64,000 nucleotides of DNA from Liolophura sinensis (lineage: Eukaryota > Mollusca > Polyplacophora > Chitonida > Chitonidae): positions 186,001-250,000 of the forward strand of contig NW_027017958.1 in NCBI RefSeq assembly GCF_032854445.1. The letters are read 5' to 3'. The notes under the pieces were generated by a model. It worked only from the letters and a program-made list of their open reading frames with translations. It had not been told where the DNA came from and did not search any database. Shown in pieces: positions 1 through 11,860 of this stretch. Position 1 is the stretch's first letter, and every line of letters starts with the position of its first letter. The translations under genes and the position numbers were made by a program.

Positions 1-286
1 ATAGCGTCAACGGTTACAAGATGAACATTGTAAAAGTTAAAATAGCGTGTTCAGATACAAAATGAACATTGAAATCATTATAATAGAATGTTCAGTGGCA
101 AGATAAACATTGTAATCATTATAATAGCATATTCAGTTACAAGATGAACATTATAATAACCTAATACCGTGTTCATTTACAAAATGAACATTAAAATTAT
201 TAAAATAGCACGTTCAGTGACAAAATGATCATTAAAATTATTATAATAGCATGCTCAGTTACAAGGTGAACATTGTAATCATTATA
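1..286 (+). repeat. 286-bp sub-block (7 monomers) within the HOR
   Basis: The segment starting at GTCAACGG (6) restarts at 292, and a more diverged version precedes it at about phase 6550-6835, beginning with the TTACTAGATTACC monomer. So the HOR normally holds this 7-monomer block in a short tandem set. In HOR-4 the set has gained one more copy, and a 285-bp duplication ends next to it at 20345-20914, marking this as the most unstable part of the HOR. Confidence 0.85.
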
Positions 287-781
287 ATAGCGTCAACGGT
301 TACAAGATGAACATTGTAAAAGTTAAAATAGCATGTTCAGTTACGAAGTGAACATTATAATCATTATAATAGCATGCTCAGTTGCAAGATAAACATTGTA
401 ATCATTATAATATCATTTTCAGTTACAAGATGAAAATTGTAATCGACATAATAGCATGTTTAGTTGCATGATGAACATTGTAATCATTGTAATAGCATGT
501 TCAGTTACAAAGTAAACATTGTAATCATTATAATAGCCTTAACGGTTACAAAATCATCATTGTAATCAATATAATAGCATGCACAGTTACAAAATGAATA
601 TTGCAATCATTATATTAGCATATTTCATAACAAGATGAACATTGTAATCATTATTATAGCATATGTAGTTACAAGATGAACACTGTAATCATTATAAAAA
701 CATCATCAGTTACAAGGTGGACATTGTAATCAGTGTAAAACCATGCTCAGTTGCAAAATGGACATTGTAATCATTACATTA

Positions 782-822
782 GCATGTTCAGTTACAAGAT
801 GAACATTGTAATCATTATAATA
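782..822 (+). repeat. Representative satellite monomer (41 bp)
   Basis: This copy matches the majority base at essentially every position and can serve as the reference monomer. It has a 5' half with an inverted pair (ATGTTCA and TGAACAT separated by 9 bases) and a 3' half made almost only of A and T around TAATCATTATAATA. Frequent variants elsewhere are GCATGCTCAG for GCATGTTCAG, TTGCAAAATGGAC for TTACAAGATGAAC, CAGTATAAAAG for CATTATAATAG, and CATTACAATAG for CATTATAATAG. Their fixed order defines position inside the higher-order repeat. Confidence 0.95.
784..806. repeat. Monomer dyad: 7-bp inverted arms, 9-bp loop (example copy)
   Basis: ATGTTCA at 784-790 is the exact reverse complement of TGAACAT at 800-806, with GTTACAAGA between. 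The same dyad, perfect or with one or two mismatches, recurs in most monomers, so the array could extrude or fold into hundreds of small hairpins. Seen directly: the complementarity. Inferred: any structural role. Confidence 0.85.
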
Positions 823-968
823 TCATGCTCAGTTGCAAGATGAAGATTGTAATCGAGATAATAGCATGTTCAGTTACAAGATGAACATTGTAATCATTGT
901 AATAGCATGTTCAGTTACAAAGTGAACATTGTAATTAGTATACAAGCATGCTCAGTTGCAAAATGGAC

Positions 969-985
969 ATTGTAATCATTACAAT
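969..985. repeat. 17-bp near-perfect palindrome in the CATTACAATAG monomer variant
   Basis: ATTGTAAT and ATTACAAT are exact reverse complements around a single central C. The variant CATTACAATAG completes a palindrome that the consensus CATTATAATAG leaves with one mismatch. It occurs at several fixed phases in every HOR (for example near 969, 2245 and 3103). The core TAATCATTA is a pair of opposed TAAT/ATTA motifs. Confidence 0.8.
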
Positions 986-3009
986 AGCATATTCAGTTAC
1001 AAGATGAACATTGTAATCATTATAATAATGTGCTCCGTTACAAGGTGAACATTGGAATCATTACAATAGCGTGCTCAGTTACAAGATGATCATTGTAATC
1101 ATTAAAAAAACATGCCCAGTTACAAGATGAACATTGTAAAAGGTATAATATCATGTTCAGTTACGAAGTGAACATTGTAATCATTACAAAAGCATGCTCA
1201 GTTGCATGATAAACATTGTAATCATTAAAATATCATTTTCAGTTAAAAGATGAAGATTGTAATCGACATAATAGCATGTTCAGTTACAAGATAAACATTG
1301 TAATCATTGTAATAGCATGTTCAGTTACAAAGTAAACATTGTAATTATTATATTAGCGTCAACTGTTACAAAATCATCATTGTAATCAATATAATAGTAT
1401 GCTCAGTTACAAAATGAATATTGCAATTATTATATTAGCATATTTCATTACAAGATGAACATTGTAATCATTATTATAGCATATGTAGTTACAAGATAAA
1501 CATTGTAATCATTTTAAAAACATCATCAGTTACAAGGTGAACATTGTAATCAGTATAAAAGCATACTCAGTTGCAAAATGGACATTGTAATCATTATAAT
1601 CATATTCACTTACAAGATGAATATTGTAATCATTATAATAACATCATCAGTTACAAAATAAACATTGTATTCATTATATTAGCACGTTCAATTACAAGAT
1701 GAACATTGTAATCATTATAAACAGCATGTTCAGTTGCAAGGTGAACATTGTAATCCTTATAAAAACATGCTCAGTTACAAGATGAACATTGTAATCATTA
1801 TAATAGCATGTTCAGTTACAAGGTGGACATTGTAATCAGTATAAAAGCATGCTCAGTTGCAAAATGGACATTGTAATCATTACATTAGCATATTCACTTA
1901 CAAGATGAACATTGTAATTATTATAATAACATCATCAGTTACAAAATGAACATTGTATTCATTATATTAGCACGTTAAACTACAAGATGAACATTGTAAT
2001 CATTATAATATCATGCTCAGTTTCAAGATGAAGATTGTAATCGACATAATAGCATGTTCAGTTACAAGATGAACATTGTAATCATTGTAATAGCATGTTC
2101 AGTTACAAAGTGAACATTGTAATCCTTATAATTGCATGTTCAGTTACAAGATGAACATTGTAATCATTATAAAAACATCATCAGTTGCAAGGTGAACATT
2201 GTTATCAGTATACAAGCATGCTCAGTTGCAAAATGGACAGTGTAATCATTACAATAGCATAGTCAGTTACATGATGAACATTGTAATCATTATAATAATG
2301 TGCTCAGTTACAAGGTGAACATTGTAATCATTACAATAGAGTGCTCAGTTACAAGATGAACATTGTAATCATTATAAAAACATCATCAGTTACAAGGTGA
2401 ACATTGTAATCAGTATAAAAGCATGCTCAGTTGCAAAATGGACATTGTAATCATTACATTAGCATATTCACTTACAAGATGAATATTGTAATCATTACAA
2501 TAACATCATCAGTTACAAAATAAACATTGTATTCATTATATTAGCACGTTCAATTACAAGATGAACATTGTAATCATTATAAAAGCATGTTTAGTTGCAA
2601 GGTGAACATTGTAATCATTATAAAAACATGCTCAGTTACAAGATTAACATTGAAGTCATTATAATAGCATGTTCAGTTACAAGGTGGACATTGTAATCAG
2701 TATAAAAGCATGCTCAGTTGGAGAATGGACATTATAATTATTACATTAGCATATTCAGTTACAAGATGAATATTGTTATCATTATAATAACATCATCAGT
2801 TACAAAATGAACATTGTATTCATTATATTAGCACGTTCAATTACAAGATGATCATTGTAATCATTATAATATCATGCTCAGTTGCAAGATGAATATTGTA
2901 ATCGACATAATAGCATGTTCAGTTACAAGATGAACATTGTAATCATTGTAATAGCATGTTCAGTTACAAAGTGAACATTGTAATCCTTATAATTGCATGT
3001 TCAGTTACC

Positions 3010-3770
3010 AGATGAACATTGTAATCATTATAAAAACATCATCAGTTGCAAGGTGAACATTGTAATCAGTATACAAGCATGCTCAGTTGCAAAATGGACA
3101 TTGTAATCATTACAATAGCATATTCAGGTACAAGATGATGTTGTAATCATTATAATAATGTGCTCAGTTACAAGGTGAACATTGTAATCATTACAATATC
3201 GTGCTCAGTTACAATATGAACATTGTAATAATTTAATAGCGTGTTCAGTTACAAAATGAACATTGAAACCATTATAAGAGAATGTTCAGTGCCAAGATAA
3301 ACATTGCAATCATTATAATAGCATATTCAGTTACAAGATGAACATTATAATAACCTAATACTGTGTTCAGTTACAAAATGAACATTAAAATTGTGATAAT
3401 AGCACGTTCAGTGACAAGGTGAACATTTAAATCATTATAATAGCATGCTCAGTTACAAGGTGAACATTGTAATCATTATAATAGCGTCAACTGTTACAAA
3501 ATCATCATTGTAATCAATATAATAGCATGCCTAGTTACAAAATGAATATTGCAATTATTATATTAGCATATTTCATTACAAGATGAACATTGTAATCATT
3601 ATTATAGCATATGTAGTTATAAGATGAGCATTGTAATCAGTATAAAAGCATGTTCTGTTGCAAAATGAACATTGTAATCATTATTTTAGCATGTTCAGTT
3701 ACAAGATGAACATTGTAATCATAATAACAGCATGGTCAGTTACAAGATGAACACTGTAATCATTGTAAAA
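3010..3770 (+). repeat. Internal paralogous segment, copy 1 (partner at about 5750-6553)
   Basis: The monomer series here, including the TACAAGCATGCTC, GTCAACTG, GCATGCCTAG, GTAGTTATAAGATGAGC, TTCTGTTGC, CATAATAACAGCATGG and GAACACTG variants, is repeated in the same order about 2.78 kb further on. The second copy has one extra monomer (TTACAGGATGAAC at about 5994) and scattered base changes. This shows the 6.8-kb HOR itself grew by internal block duplication. The two copies diverge after about 3770 and 6553. Confidence 0.85.
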
Positions 3771-4057
3771 GCATGCTCAGTTACAAGATGAACATTGTAA
3801 TCAGTATTATAGCATATTCGGTTACAGGATGAACATTGCAATGACCTAATACCGTGTTCAGTTACAAAATGAACATTAAAACTATTATAATATCACTTTC
3901 AGTGACATGGTGAACATTGTAATCATTATAATAGCATGTTCAGTTACGAGGTGATTATTGTAATTACTAGAATAGCACGTTCAGTTACAAGACACCCTTT
4001 GTAATTATTATAATAGCATCTTCAGTTACAAGATAAACATTGTAATCATTATATTAG

Positions 4058-4076
4058 CACGTTTAGTTGAAACGTG
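4058..4076. repeat. HOR-specific hairpin, CACGTTT / AAACGTG
   Basis: CACGTTT and AAACGTG are perfect reverse complements separated by AGTTG. It lies in a strongly diverged monomer (TTAGTTGAAACGTGAGGATTG) and occurs once per HOR. Further copies begin at 15683, 17936, 32259, 39094, 48918 and 62588, with mutated copies at 25138 and 55753. It is absent ahead of the odd monomer at 47123, where that part of the HOR is deleted. The dyad contains CpG on both arms in otherwise CpG-poor DNA. Confidence 0.85.
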
Positions 4077-4514
4077 AGGATTGTAATTGATATAATAGCA
4101 TGTTCAGTTACAAGATAAATATTTTAGTTATTGTAATGGCATGTTCATTTACAAGGTGAACATTGTAATCATTATAATAACATGTTTACTTACAAGATGA
4201 TCATTGTAATCATCATATTAAGACGTTCAGTTACAAGATGAACATTGTAATTATTATAAAAGCATGTTCACTTACTAAATGAACATTGTAATTATTATAA
4301 TATCATGCTTAGTTACAAGATGAACATTGTTATCAGTATAATAGCATGTTCAGTAACAACATAAACATTGTAATCATTATAATAGCATGCTCAATTACAA
4401 GATGAACATTGTAATCAGTATAATAGCATGCTCAGTTACAAAATTAACAATGTAATCATTATACTAGTATGCTCAGTTACAAGATGAACATTGTAATCAT
4501 TATAATAACATGTT

Positions 4515-4555
4515 CAGTTACCAGAGAGAACGACGTTAAGACCCAAGCACTCACT
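4515..4555 (+). repeat. Odd 41-bp monomer, copy 1 (HOR-1)
   Basis: It begins CAGTTACCAG like a normal monomer, but the remaining 31 bases (AGAGAACGACGTTAAG, then ACCCAAGCACTCACT) are almost unrelated to the consensus and richer in G+C, with two CpGs. It keeps exactly the 41-bp spacing, so it is either an extremely diverged monomer or a precise replacement. It appears once per HOR or short unit, ten times here, with no base change that I can see. It is the best landmark for counting repeat units. The next segment in this copy is type A. Confidence 0.9.
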
Positions 4556-5749
4556 CAGTTACCAGATGAACATTGTAATCATTATATTAGGATGTTCAGT
4601 TACAAGATGAACATTGTAATCAATATAATAGCATATTCAGTTACAAAGTGAACATTGTAATCGACATAATAGCATGTTTAGTTACAAAATGAACATTGTA
4701 ATCATTATACTAGTATGCCCAGTTACAAGATGAACATTGTTATCAGTATAATGGCATGTTCAGTTACAACATGAACATTGTAATCATTATAATAGCATGT
4801 TCAGTTACAAGATGAACATTGTAATCAGTATAATAGCATGCTCAGTTACAAAATTAATATTGTAATCATTATATTAACGTCAACGGTTACAAAATCATCA
4901 TTGTAATCAATATAATAGCATGCTCAGTTACAAAATTAATATTGCAGTTACTATATTAGCATATTTCATTACAAGATGAACATTGTAATCAGTATTATAG
5001 CATATGTAGTTACAAGATGAACATTGTAATCATTATAAAAACATCATCAGTGACAAGGTGAACATTGTAATCAGTATAAAAGCATTGTCAGTTGCAAAAT
5101 GGACATTGTAATCATTACATTAGCATATTAACTTACAAGATGAATATTGTAATCATTATAATAACATCATCAGTTACAAACAAACATTGTATTCATTATA
5201 TTAGCACGTTCAATTACAAGATGAACATTGTAATCATTATAAAAGCATGTTCAGTGACAAGATGAACATTGTAATCATTATAAAAACATGCTCAGTTACT
5301 AGATGAACATTTAAATCATTATAATAGCATGTTCAGTTACAAGGTGGACATTTTAATCAGTATAAAAGCATGCTCAGTTGCAAAATGGACATTGTAATCA
5401 TTACATTAGCATATTCAGTTACAAGATGAATATTGTAACATTATAATAACATCATCAGTTACAAAATGAACATTGTATTCATTATATTAGCACGTTCAAT
5501 TACAAGATGAACATTGTAATCATTATAATATCATGCTCAGTTGCAAGATGAAGATTGTAATCGACATAATAGCATGTTCAGTTACAAGATGAACATTGTA
5601 ATCATTGTAATAGCATGTTCAGTTACAAAGTGAACATTGTAATCGACATAATAGCATGTTTAGTTACAAGATGAATATTGTAATCATTGTAATAGCATGT
5701 TCAGTTACAAAGTGAACATTGTAATCGACATAATAGCATGTTCAGTTAC

Positions 5750-6553
5750 AAGATGAACATTGTAATCATTATAAAAACATCATCAGTTGCAAGGTGAACA
5801 TTGTAATTAGAATACAAGCATGCTCAGTTGCAAAATGGACATTGTAATCATTACAATAGCATATTTAGGTACAAGATGAACATTGTAATCATTATAATAA
5901 TGTGCTCAGTTACAAGGTGAACATTGTAATCATTACAATAGGGTGCTCAGTTACAATATGAACATTGTAATCATTATAATAGCATGTTCAGTTACAGGAT
6001 GAACATTGTAATAATTTAATAGCGTGTTCAGTTACAAAATGAACATTGAAACCATTAGAAGAGAATGTTCAGTGCCAAGATAAACATTGCAATCATTATA
6101 ATAGCATATTCAGTTACAAGATGAACATTATAATAACCTAATACTGTGTTCAGTTACAAAATGAACATTAAAATTGTTATAATAGCACGTTCAGTGACAA
6201 GGTGAACATTTAAATCATTATAATAGCATGCTCAGTTACAAGGTGAACATTGTAATCATTATAATAGGGTCAACTGTTACAAAATCATCATTATAATCAA
6301 TATAATAGCATGCCTAGTTGCAAAATGAATATTGCAATCATTATATTAGCATATTTCATTACAAGATGAACATTGTAATCATTATTATAGCATATGTAGT
6401 TATAAGATGAGCATTGTAATCAGTATAAAAGCATGTTCTGTTGCAAAATGAACATTGTAATCATTATTTTAGCATGTTCAGTTACAAGATGAACATTGTA
6501 ATCATAATAACAGCATGGTCAGTTACAAGATGAACACTGTAATCATTGTAATA
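5750..6553 (+). repeat. Internal paralogous segment, copy 2 (partner at about 3010-3770)
   Basis: Same ordered variants as the 3010-3770 segment, distinguishable by GGGTCAAC at 6266, GCATGCCTAGTTGC, TTTAGGTACAAGATGAAC and the extra TTACAGG monomer. The paralogy supplies alternative pairing partners for unequal exchange: the jump at about 9480 goes back about 2,784 bp, close to this spacing. Confidence 0.85.
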
Positions 6554-6835
6554 GCATGTTCAGTTACTAGATTACCATTGTAATAATTTAATAGCGTGTT
6601 CAGTTACAAAATGAACATTGAAATCATTATAATAGAATGTTCATTGGCAAGATGAACATTGTAATCATTATAATAGCATATTCAGTTACAAGATGAACAT
6701 TATAATAACCTAATACCGTGTTCATTTACAAAATGAACATTAAAATTATTAAAAAAGCACGTTCAGTGACAAAATGATCATTAAAATTATTATAATAGCA
6801 TGCTCAGTTACAAGGTGAACATTGCAATCATTATA

Positions 6836-8395
6836 ATAGCGTCAACGGTTACAAGATGAACATTGTAAAAGTTAAAATAGCGTGTTCAGATACAAAATGA
6901 ACATTGAAATCATTATAATAGAATGTTCAGTGGCAAGATAAACATTGTAATCATTATAATAGCATATTCAGTTACAAGATGAACATTATAATAACCTAAT
7001 ACCGTGTTCATTTACAAAATGAACATTAAAATTATTAAAATAGCACGTTCAGTGACAAAATGATCATTAAAATTATTATAATAGCATGCTCAGTTACAAG
7101 GTGAACATTGTAATCATTATAATAGCGTCAACGGTTACAAGATGAACATTGTAAAAGTTAAAATAGCATGTTCAGTTACGAAGTGAACATTATAATCATT
7201 ATAATAGCATGCTCAGTTGCAAGATAAACATTGTAATCATTATAATATCATTTTCAGTTACAAGATGAAAATTGTAATCGACATAATAGCATGTTTAGTT
7301 GCATGATGAACATTGTAATCATTGTAATAGCATGTTCAGTTACAAAGTAAACATTGTAATCATTATAATAGCCTTAACGGTTACAAAATCATCATTGTAA
7401 TCAATATAATAGCATGCACAGTTACAAAATGAATATTGCAATCATTATATTAGCATATTTCATAACAAGATGAACATTGTAATCATTATTATAGCATATG
7501 TAGTTACAAGATGAACACTGTAATCATTATAAAAACATCATCAGTTACAAGGTGGACATTGTAATCAGAGTAAAACCATGCTCAGTTGCAAAATGGACAT
7601 TGTAATCATTACATTAGCATGTTCAGTTACAAGATGAACATTGTAATCATTATAATATCATGCTCAGTTGCAAGATGAAGATTGTAATCGAGATAATAGC
7701 ATGTTCAGTTAAAAGATGAACATTGCAATCATTGTAATAGCATGTTCAGTTACAAAGTGAACATTGTAATTAGTATACAAGCATGCTCAGTTGCAAAATG
7801 GACATTGTAATCATTACAATAGCATATTCAGTTACAAGATGAACATTGTAATCATTATAATAATGTGCTCCGTTACAAGGTGAACATTGGAATCATTACA
7901 ATAGCATGCTCAGTTACAAGATGATCATTGTAATCATTAAAAAAACATGCCCAGTTACAAGATGAACATTGTAAAAGGTATAATATCATGTTCAGTTACG
8001 AAGTGAACATTGTAATCATTACAAAAGCATGCTCAGTTGCATGATAAACATTGTAATCATTAAAATATCATTTTCAGTTAAAAGATGAAGATTGTAATCG
8101 ACATAATAGCATGTTCAGTTACAAGATAAACATTGTAATCATTGTAATAGCATGTTCAGTTACAAAGTAAACATTGTAATTATTATATTAGCGTCAACTG
8201 TTACAAAATCATCATTGTAATCAATATAATAGTATGCTCAGTTACAAAATGAATATTGCAATTATTATATTAGCATATTTCATTACAAGATGAACATTGT
8301 AATCATTATTATAGCATATGTAGTTACAAGATAAACATTGTAATCATTTTAAAAACATCATCAGTTACAAGGTGAACATTGTAATCAGTATAAAA
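6836..8395 (+). repeat. HOR-2 first fragment (phase 1-1560)
   Basis: It follows HOR-1 in register (offset 6,835) with scattered private changes such as GTAATCAGAGTAAAACC near 7560. It ends at a junction between about 8377 and 8399, where the sequence leaves phase 1561 and resumes at phase 2708 (the TTGGAGAATGG monomer), removing 1,147 bp, about 28 monomers. Confidence 0.9.
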
Positions 8396-9480
8396 GCATG
8401 CTCAGTTGGAGAATGGACATTATAATAATTACATTAGCATATTCAGTTACAAGATGAATATTGTAATCATTATAATAACATCATCAGTTACAAAATGAAC
8501 ATTGTATTCATTATATTAGCACGTTCAATTACAAGATGATCATTGTAATCATTATAATATCATGCTCAGTTGCAAGATGAATATTGTAATCGACATAATA
8601 GCATGTTCAGTTACAAGATGAACATTGTAATCATTGTAATAGCATGTTCAGTTACAAAGTGAACATTGTAATCCTTATAATTGCATGTTCAGTTACCAGA
8701 TGAACATTGTAATCATTATAAAAACATCATCAGTTGTAAGGTGAACATTGTAATCAGTATACAAGCATGCTCAGTTGCAAAATGGACATTGTAATCATTA
8801 CAATAGCATATTCAGGTACAAGATGATGTTGTAATCATTATAATAATGTGCTCAGTTACAAGGTGAACATTGTAATCATTACAATATCGTGCTCAGTTAC
8901 AATATGAACATTGTAATAATTTAATAGCGTGTTCAGTTACAAAATGAACATTGAAACCATTATAAGAGAATGTTCAGTGCCAAGATAAACATTGCAATCA
9001 TTATAATAGCATATTCAGTTACAAGATGAACATTATAATAACCTAATACTGTGTTCAGTTACAAAATGAACATTAAAATTGTGATAATAGCACGTTCAGT
9101 GACAAGGTGAACATTTAAATCATTATAATAGCATGCTCAGTTACAAGGTGAACATTGTAATCATTATAATAGCGTCAACTGTTACAAAATCATCATTGTA
9201 ATCAATATAATAGCATGCCTAGTTACAAAATGAATATTGCAATTATTATATTAGCATATTTCATTACAAGATGAACATTGTAATCATTATTATAGCATAT
9301 GTAGTTATAAGATGAGCATTGTAATCAGTATAAAAGCATGTTCTGTTGCAAAATGAACATTGTAATCATTATTTTAGCATGTTCAGTTACAAGATGAACA
9401 TTGTAATCATAATAACAGCATGGTCAGTTACAAGATGAACACTGTAATCATTGTAATAGCATGCTCAGTTACAAGATGAA
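8396..9480 (+). repeat. HOR-2 second fragment (phase 2708 to about 3792)
   Basis: Offset to HOR-1 is 5,688, read from the TTGGAGAATGG monomer. It runs through GTCAACTG, GCATGCCTAG and CATAATAACAGC in normal order. Between about 9465 and 9493, inside CAGTTACAAGATGAACATTG common to both parents, it jumps back about 2,784 bp in phase to the GCTCCG region. Confidence 0.88.
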
Positions 9481-11690
9481 CATTGTAATCATTATAATAA
9501 TGTGCTCCGTTACAAGGTGAACATTGGAATCATTACAATAGCGTGCTCAGTTACAAGATGATCATTGTAATCATTAAAAAAACATGCCCAGTTACAAGAT
9601 GAACATTGTAAAAAGTATAATATCATGTTCAGTTACGAAGTGAACATTGTAATCATTATAAAAGCATGCTCAGTTGCATGATAAACATTGTAATCATTAA
9701 AATATCATTTTCAGTTAAAAGATGAAGATTGTAATCGACATAATAGCATGTTCAGTTACAAGATAAACATTGTAATCATTGTAATAGCAAGTTCAGTTAC
9801 AAAGTAAACATTGTAATTATTATATTAGCGTCAACTGTTACAAAATCATCATTGTAATCAATATAATAGTATGCTCAGTTACAAAATGAATATTGCAATT
9901 ATTATATTAGCATATTTCATTACAAGATGAACATTGTAATCATTATTATAGCATATGTAGTTACAAGATAAACATTGTAATCATTTTAAAAACATCATCA
10001 GTTACAAGGTGAACATTGTAATCAGTATAAAAGCATACTCAGTTGCAAAATGGACATTGTAATCATTATAATCATATTCACTTACAAGATGAATATTGTA
10101 ATCATTATAATAACATCATCAGTTACAAAATAAACATTGTATTCATTATATTAGCACGTTCAATTACAAGATGAACATTGTAATCATTATAAACAGCATG
10201 TTCAGTTGCAAGGTGAACATTGTAATCATTATAAAAACATGCTCAGTTACAAGATGAACATTGTAATCATTATAATAGCATGTTCAGTTACAAGGTGGAC
10301 ATTGTAATCAGTATAAAAGCATGCTCATTTGCAAAATGGACATTGTAATCATTACATTAGCATATTCACTTACAAGATGAACATTGTAATTATTATAATA
10401 ACATCATCAGTTACAAAATGAACATTGTATTCATTATATTAGCACGTTAAACTACAAGATGAACATTGTAATCATTATAATATCATGCTCAGTTTCAAGA
10501 TGAAGATTGTAATCGACATAATAGCATGTTCAGTTACAAGATGAACATTGTAATCATTGTAATAGCATGTTCAGTTACAAAGTGAACATTGTAATCCTTA
10601 TAATTGCATGTTCAGTTACAAGATGAACATTGTAATCATTATAAAAACATCATCAGTTGCAAGGTGAACATTGTTATCAGTATACAAGCATGCTCAGTTG
10701 CAAAATGGACAGTGTAATCATTACAATAGCATATTCAGTTACATGATGAACATTGTAATCATTATAATAATGTGCTCAGTTACAAGGTGAACATTGTAAT
10801 CATTACAATAGCGTGCTCAGTTACAAGATGAACATTGTAATCATTATAAAAACATCATCAGTTACAAGGTGAACATTGTAATCAGTATAAAAGCATGCTC
10901 AGTTGCAAAATGGACATTGTAATCATTACATTAGCATATTCACTTACAAGATGAATATTGTAATCATTATAATAACATCATCAGTTACAAAATAAACATT
11001 GTATTCATTATATTAGCACGTTCAATTACAAGATGAACATTGTAATCATTATAAAAGCATGTTTAGTTGCAAGGTGAACATTGTAATCATTATAAAAACA
11101 TGCTCAGTTACAAGATTAACATTGAAGTCATTATAATAGCATGTTCAGTTACAAGGTGGACATTGTAATCAGTATATAAGCATGCTCAGTTGGAGAATGG
11201 ACATTATAATTATTACATTAGCATATTCAGTTACAAGATGAATATTGTAATCATTATAACAACATCATCAGTTACAAAATGAACATTGTATTCATTATAT
11301 TAGCACGTTCAATTACAAGATGATCATTGTAATCATTATAATATCATGCTCAGTTGCAAGATGAATATTGTAATCGACATAATAGCATGTTCAGTTACAA
11401 GATGAACATTGTAATCATTGTAATAGCATGTTCAGTTACAAAGTGAACATTGTAATCCTTATAATTGCATGTTCAGTTACCAGATGAACATTGTAATCAT
11501 TATAAAAACATCATCAGTTGCAAGGTGAACATTGTAATCAGTATACAAGCATGCTCAGTTGCAAAATGGACATTGTAATCATTACAATAGCATATTCAGG
11601 TACAAGATGATGTTGTAATCATTATAATAATGTGCTCAGTTACAAGGTGAACATTGTAATCATTACAATAGCGTGCTCAGTTACAATATG
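9481..11690 (+). repeat. HOR-2 third fragment (phase about 1009 to 3218), re-copied
   Basis: GCTCCG reappears at 9504 (first at 7867), and the HOR order is followed at offset 8,472 through the TTGGAGAATGG monomer at about 11190. The part deleted between the first two fragments is present here, so the HOR-2 complex as a whole is not missing phase 1561-2707. It ends in the mosaic at 11691-11860. Confidence 0.88.
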
Positions 11691-11860
11691 AACATTGTAA
11701 TCATTATAATAGCATGTTCAGTTACAGGATGAACATTGTAATTATTATCATATCATGCTTAGTTACAAGATGAACATTGTTATCAGTATAATAGCATTTT
11801 CAGTTACAAGATGAACATTGCAATCATTATAAAAGCATATTCAGTTACAAGATGAACATT
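11691..11860 (+). repeat. Four-source mosaic junction
   Basis: Within about 190 bp the variant pattern changes source repeatedly. It leaves phase about 3200 for a phase 5955-6012 pattern (TATGAACATTG, then the TTACAGGATGAAC monomer), then phase 4280-4350 (ATCATGCTTAG, TTGTTATCAGTATAATAGCA), then phase about 975 onward (AATAATGTGCTCCG at 11873). Private bases (TATTATCATATC, GCATTTTCAG) occur inside. This is a patchwork rather than one clean crossover. Confidence 0.75.

Larger units (their letters stand above)
1..6835 (+). repeat. HOR-1, intact 6,835-bp higher-order repeat (phase reference)
   Basis: The opening bases of the window recur exactly 6,835 bp later at 6836, defining the HOR length, about 167 monomers. 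Phase landmarks: GTCAACGG at 6 and 292, GCCTTAACGG at 537, GCTCCG at 1032, the TTGGAGAATGG monomer at about 2718, the CACGTTT hairpin at 4058 and the odd 41-bp monomer at 4515. The same 6,835-bp spacing is seen again at 32670 to 39505, 49329 to 56164 and 56164 to 62999. This copy carries the 'type A' sequence after the odd monomer. The start is arbitrary, set by the window edge. Confidence 0.95.

Noticed and set aside
784-806. TGTTC/GAACA half-sites as steroid-receptor response elements
   Set aside because: The arms are separated by 9 or more bases, not the 3-base spacing of such elements, and nothing else supports regulation.
4062-4077. Resemblance of TTTAGTTGAAACGTGA to the mammalian CENP-B box
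   Set aside because: A gap is needed to align it and the essential TTCG and CGGG parts are not intact. It is explained by mutation of the ordinary CAGTTACAAGATGA stretch.
4469-4651. 60-codon open frame over the odd monomer, repeated at 16094, 18347, 25549, 32670, 39505, 47077, 49329, 56164 and 62999
   Set aside because: It is the frame opened by the odd monomer within satellite DNA. The peptide is translated monomer, nothing suggests initiation or splice context, and 18347, 32670 and the Q/H variants show amino-acid changes with no sign of codon-level constraint. Not called as a gene.
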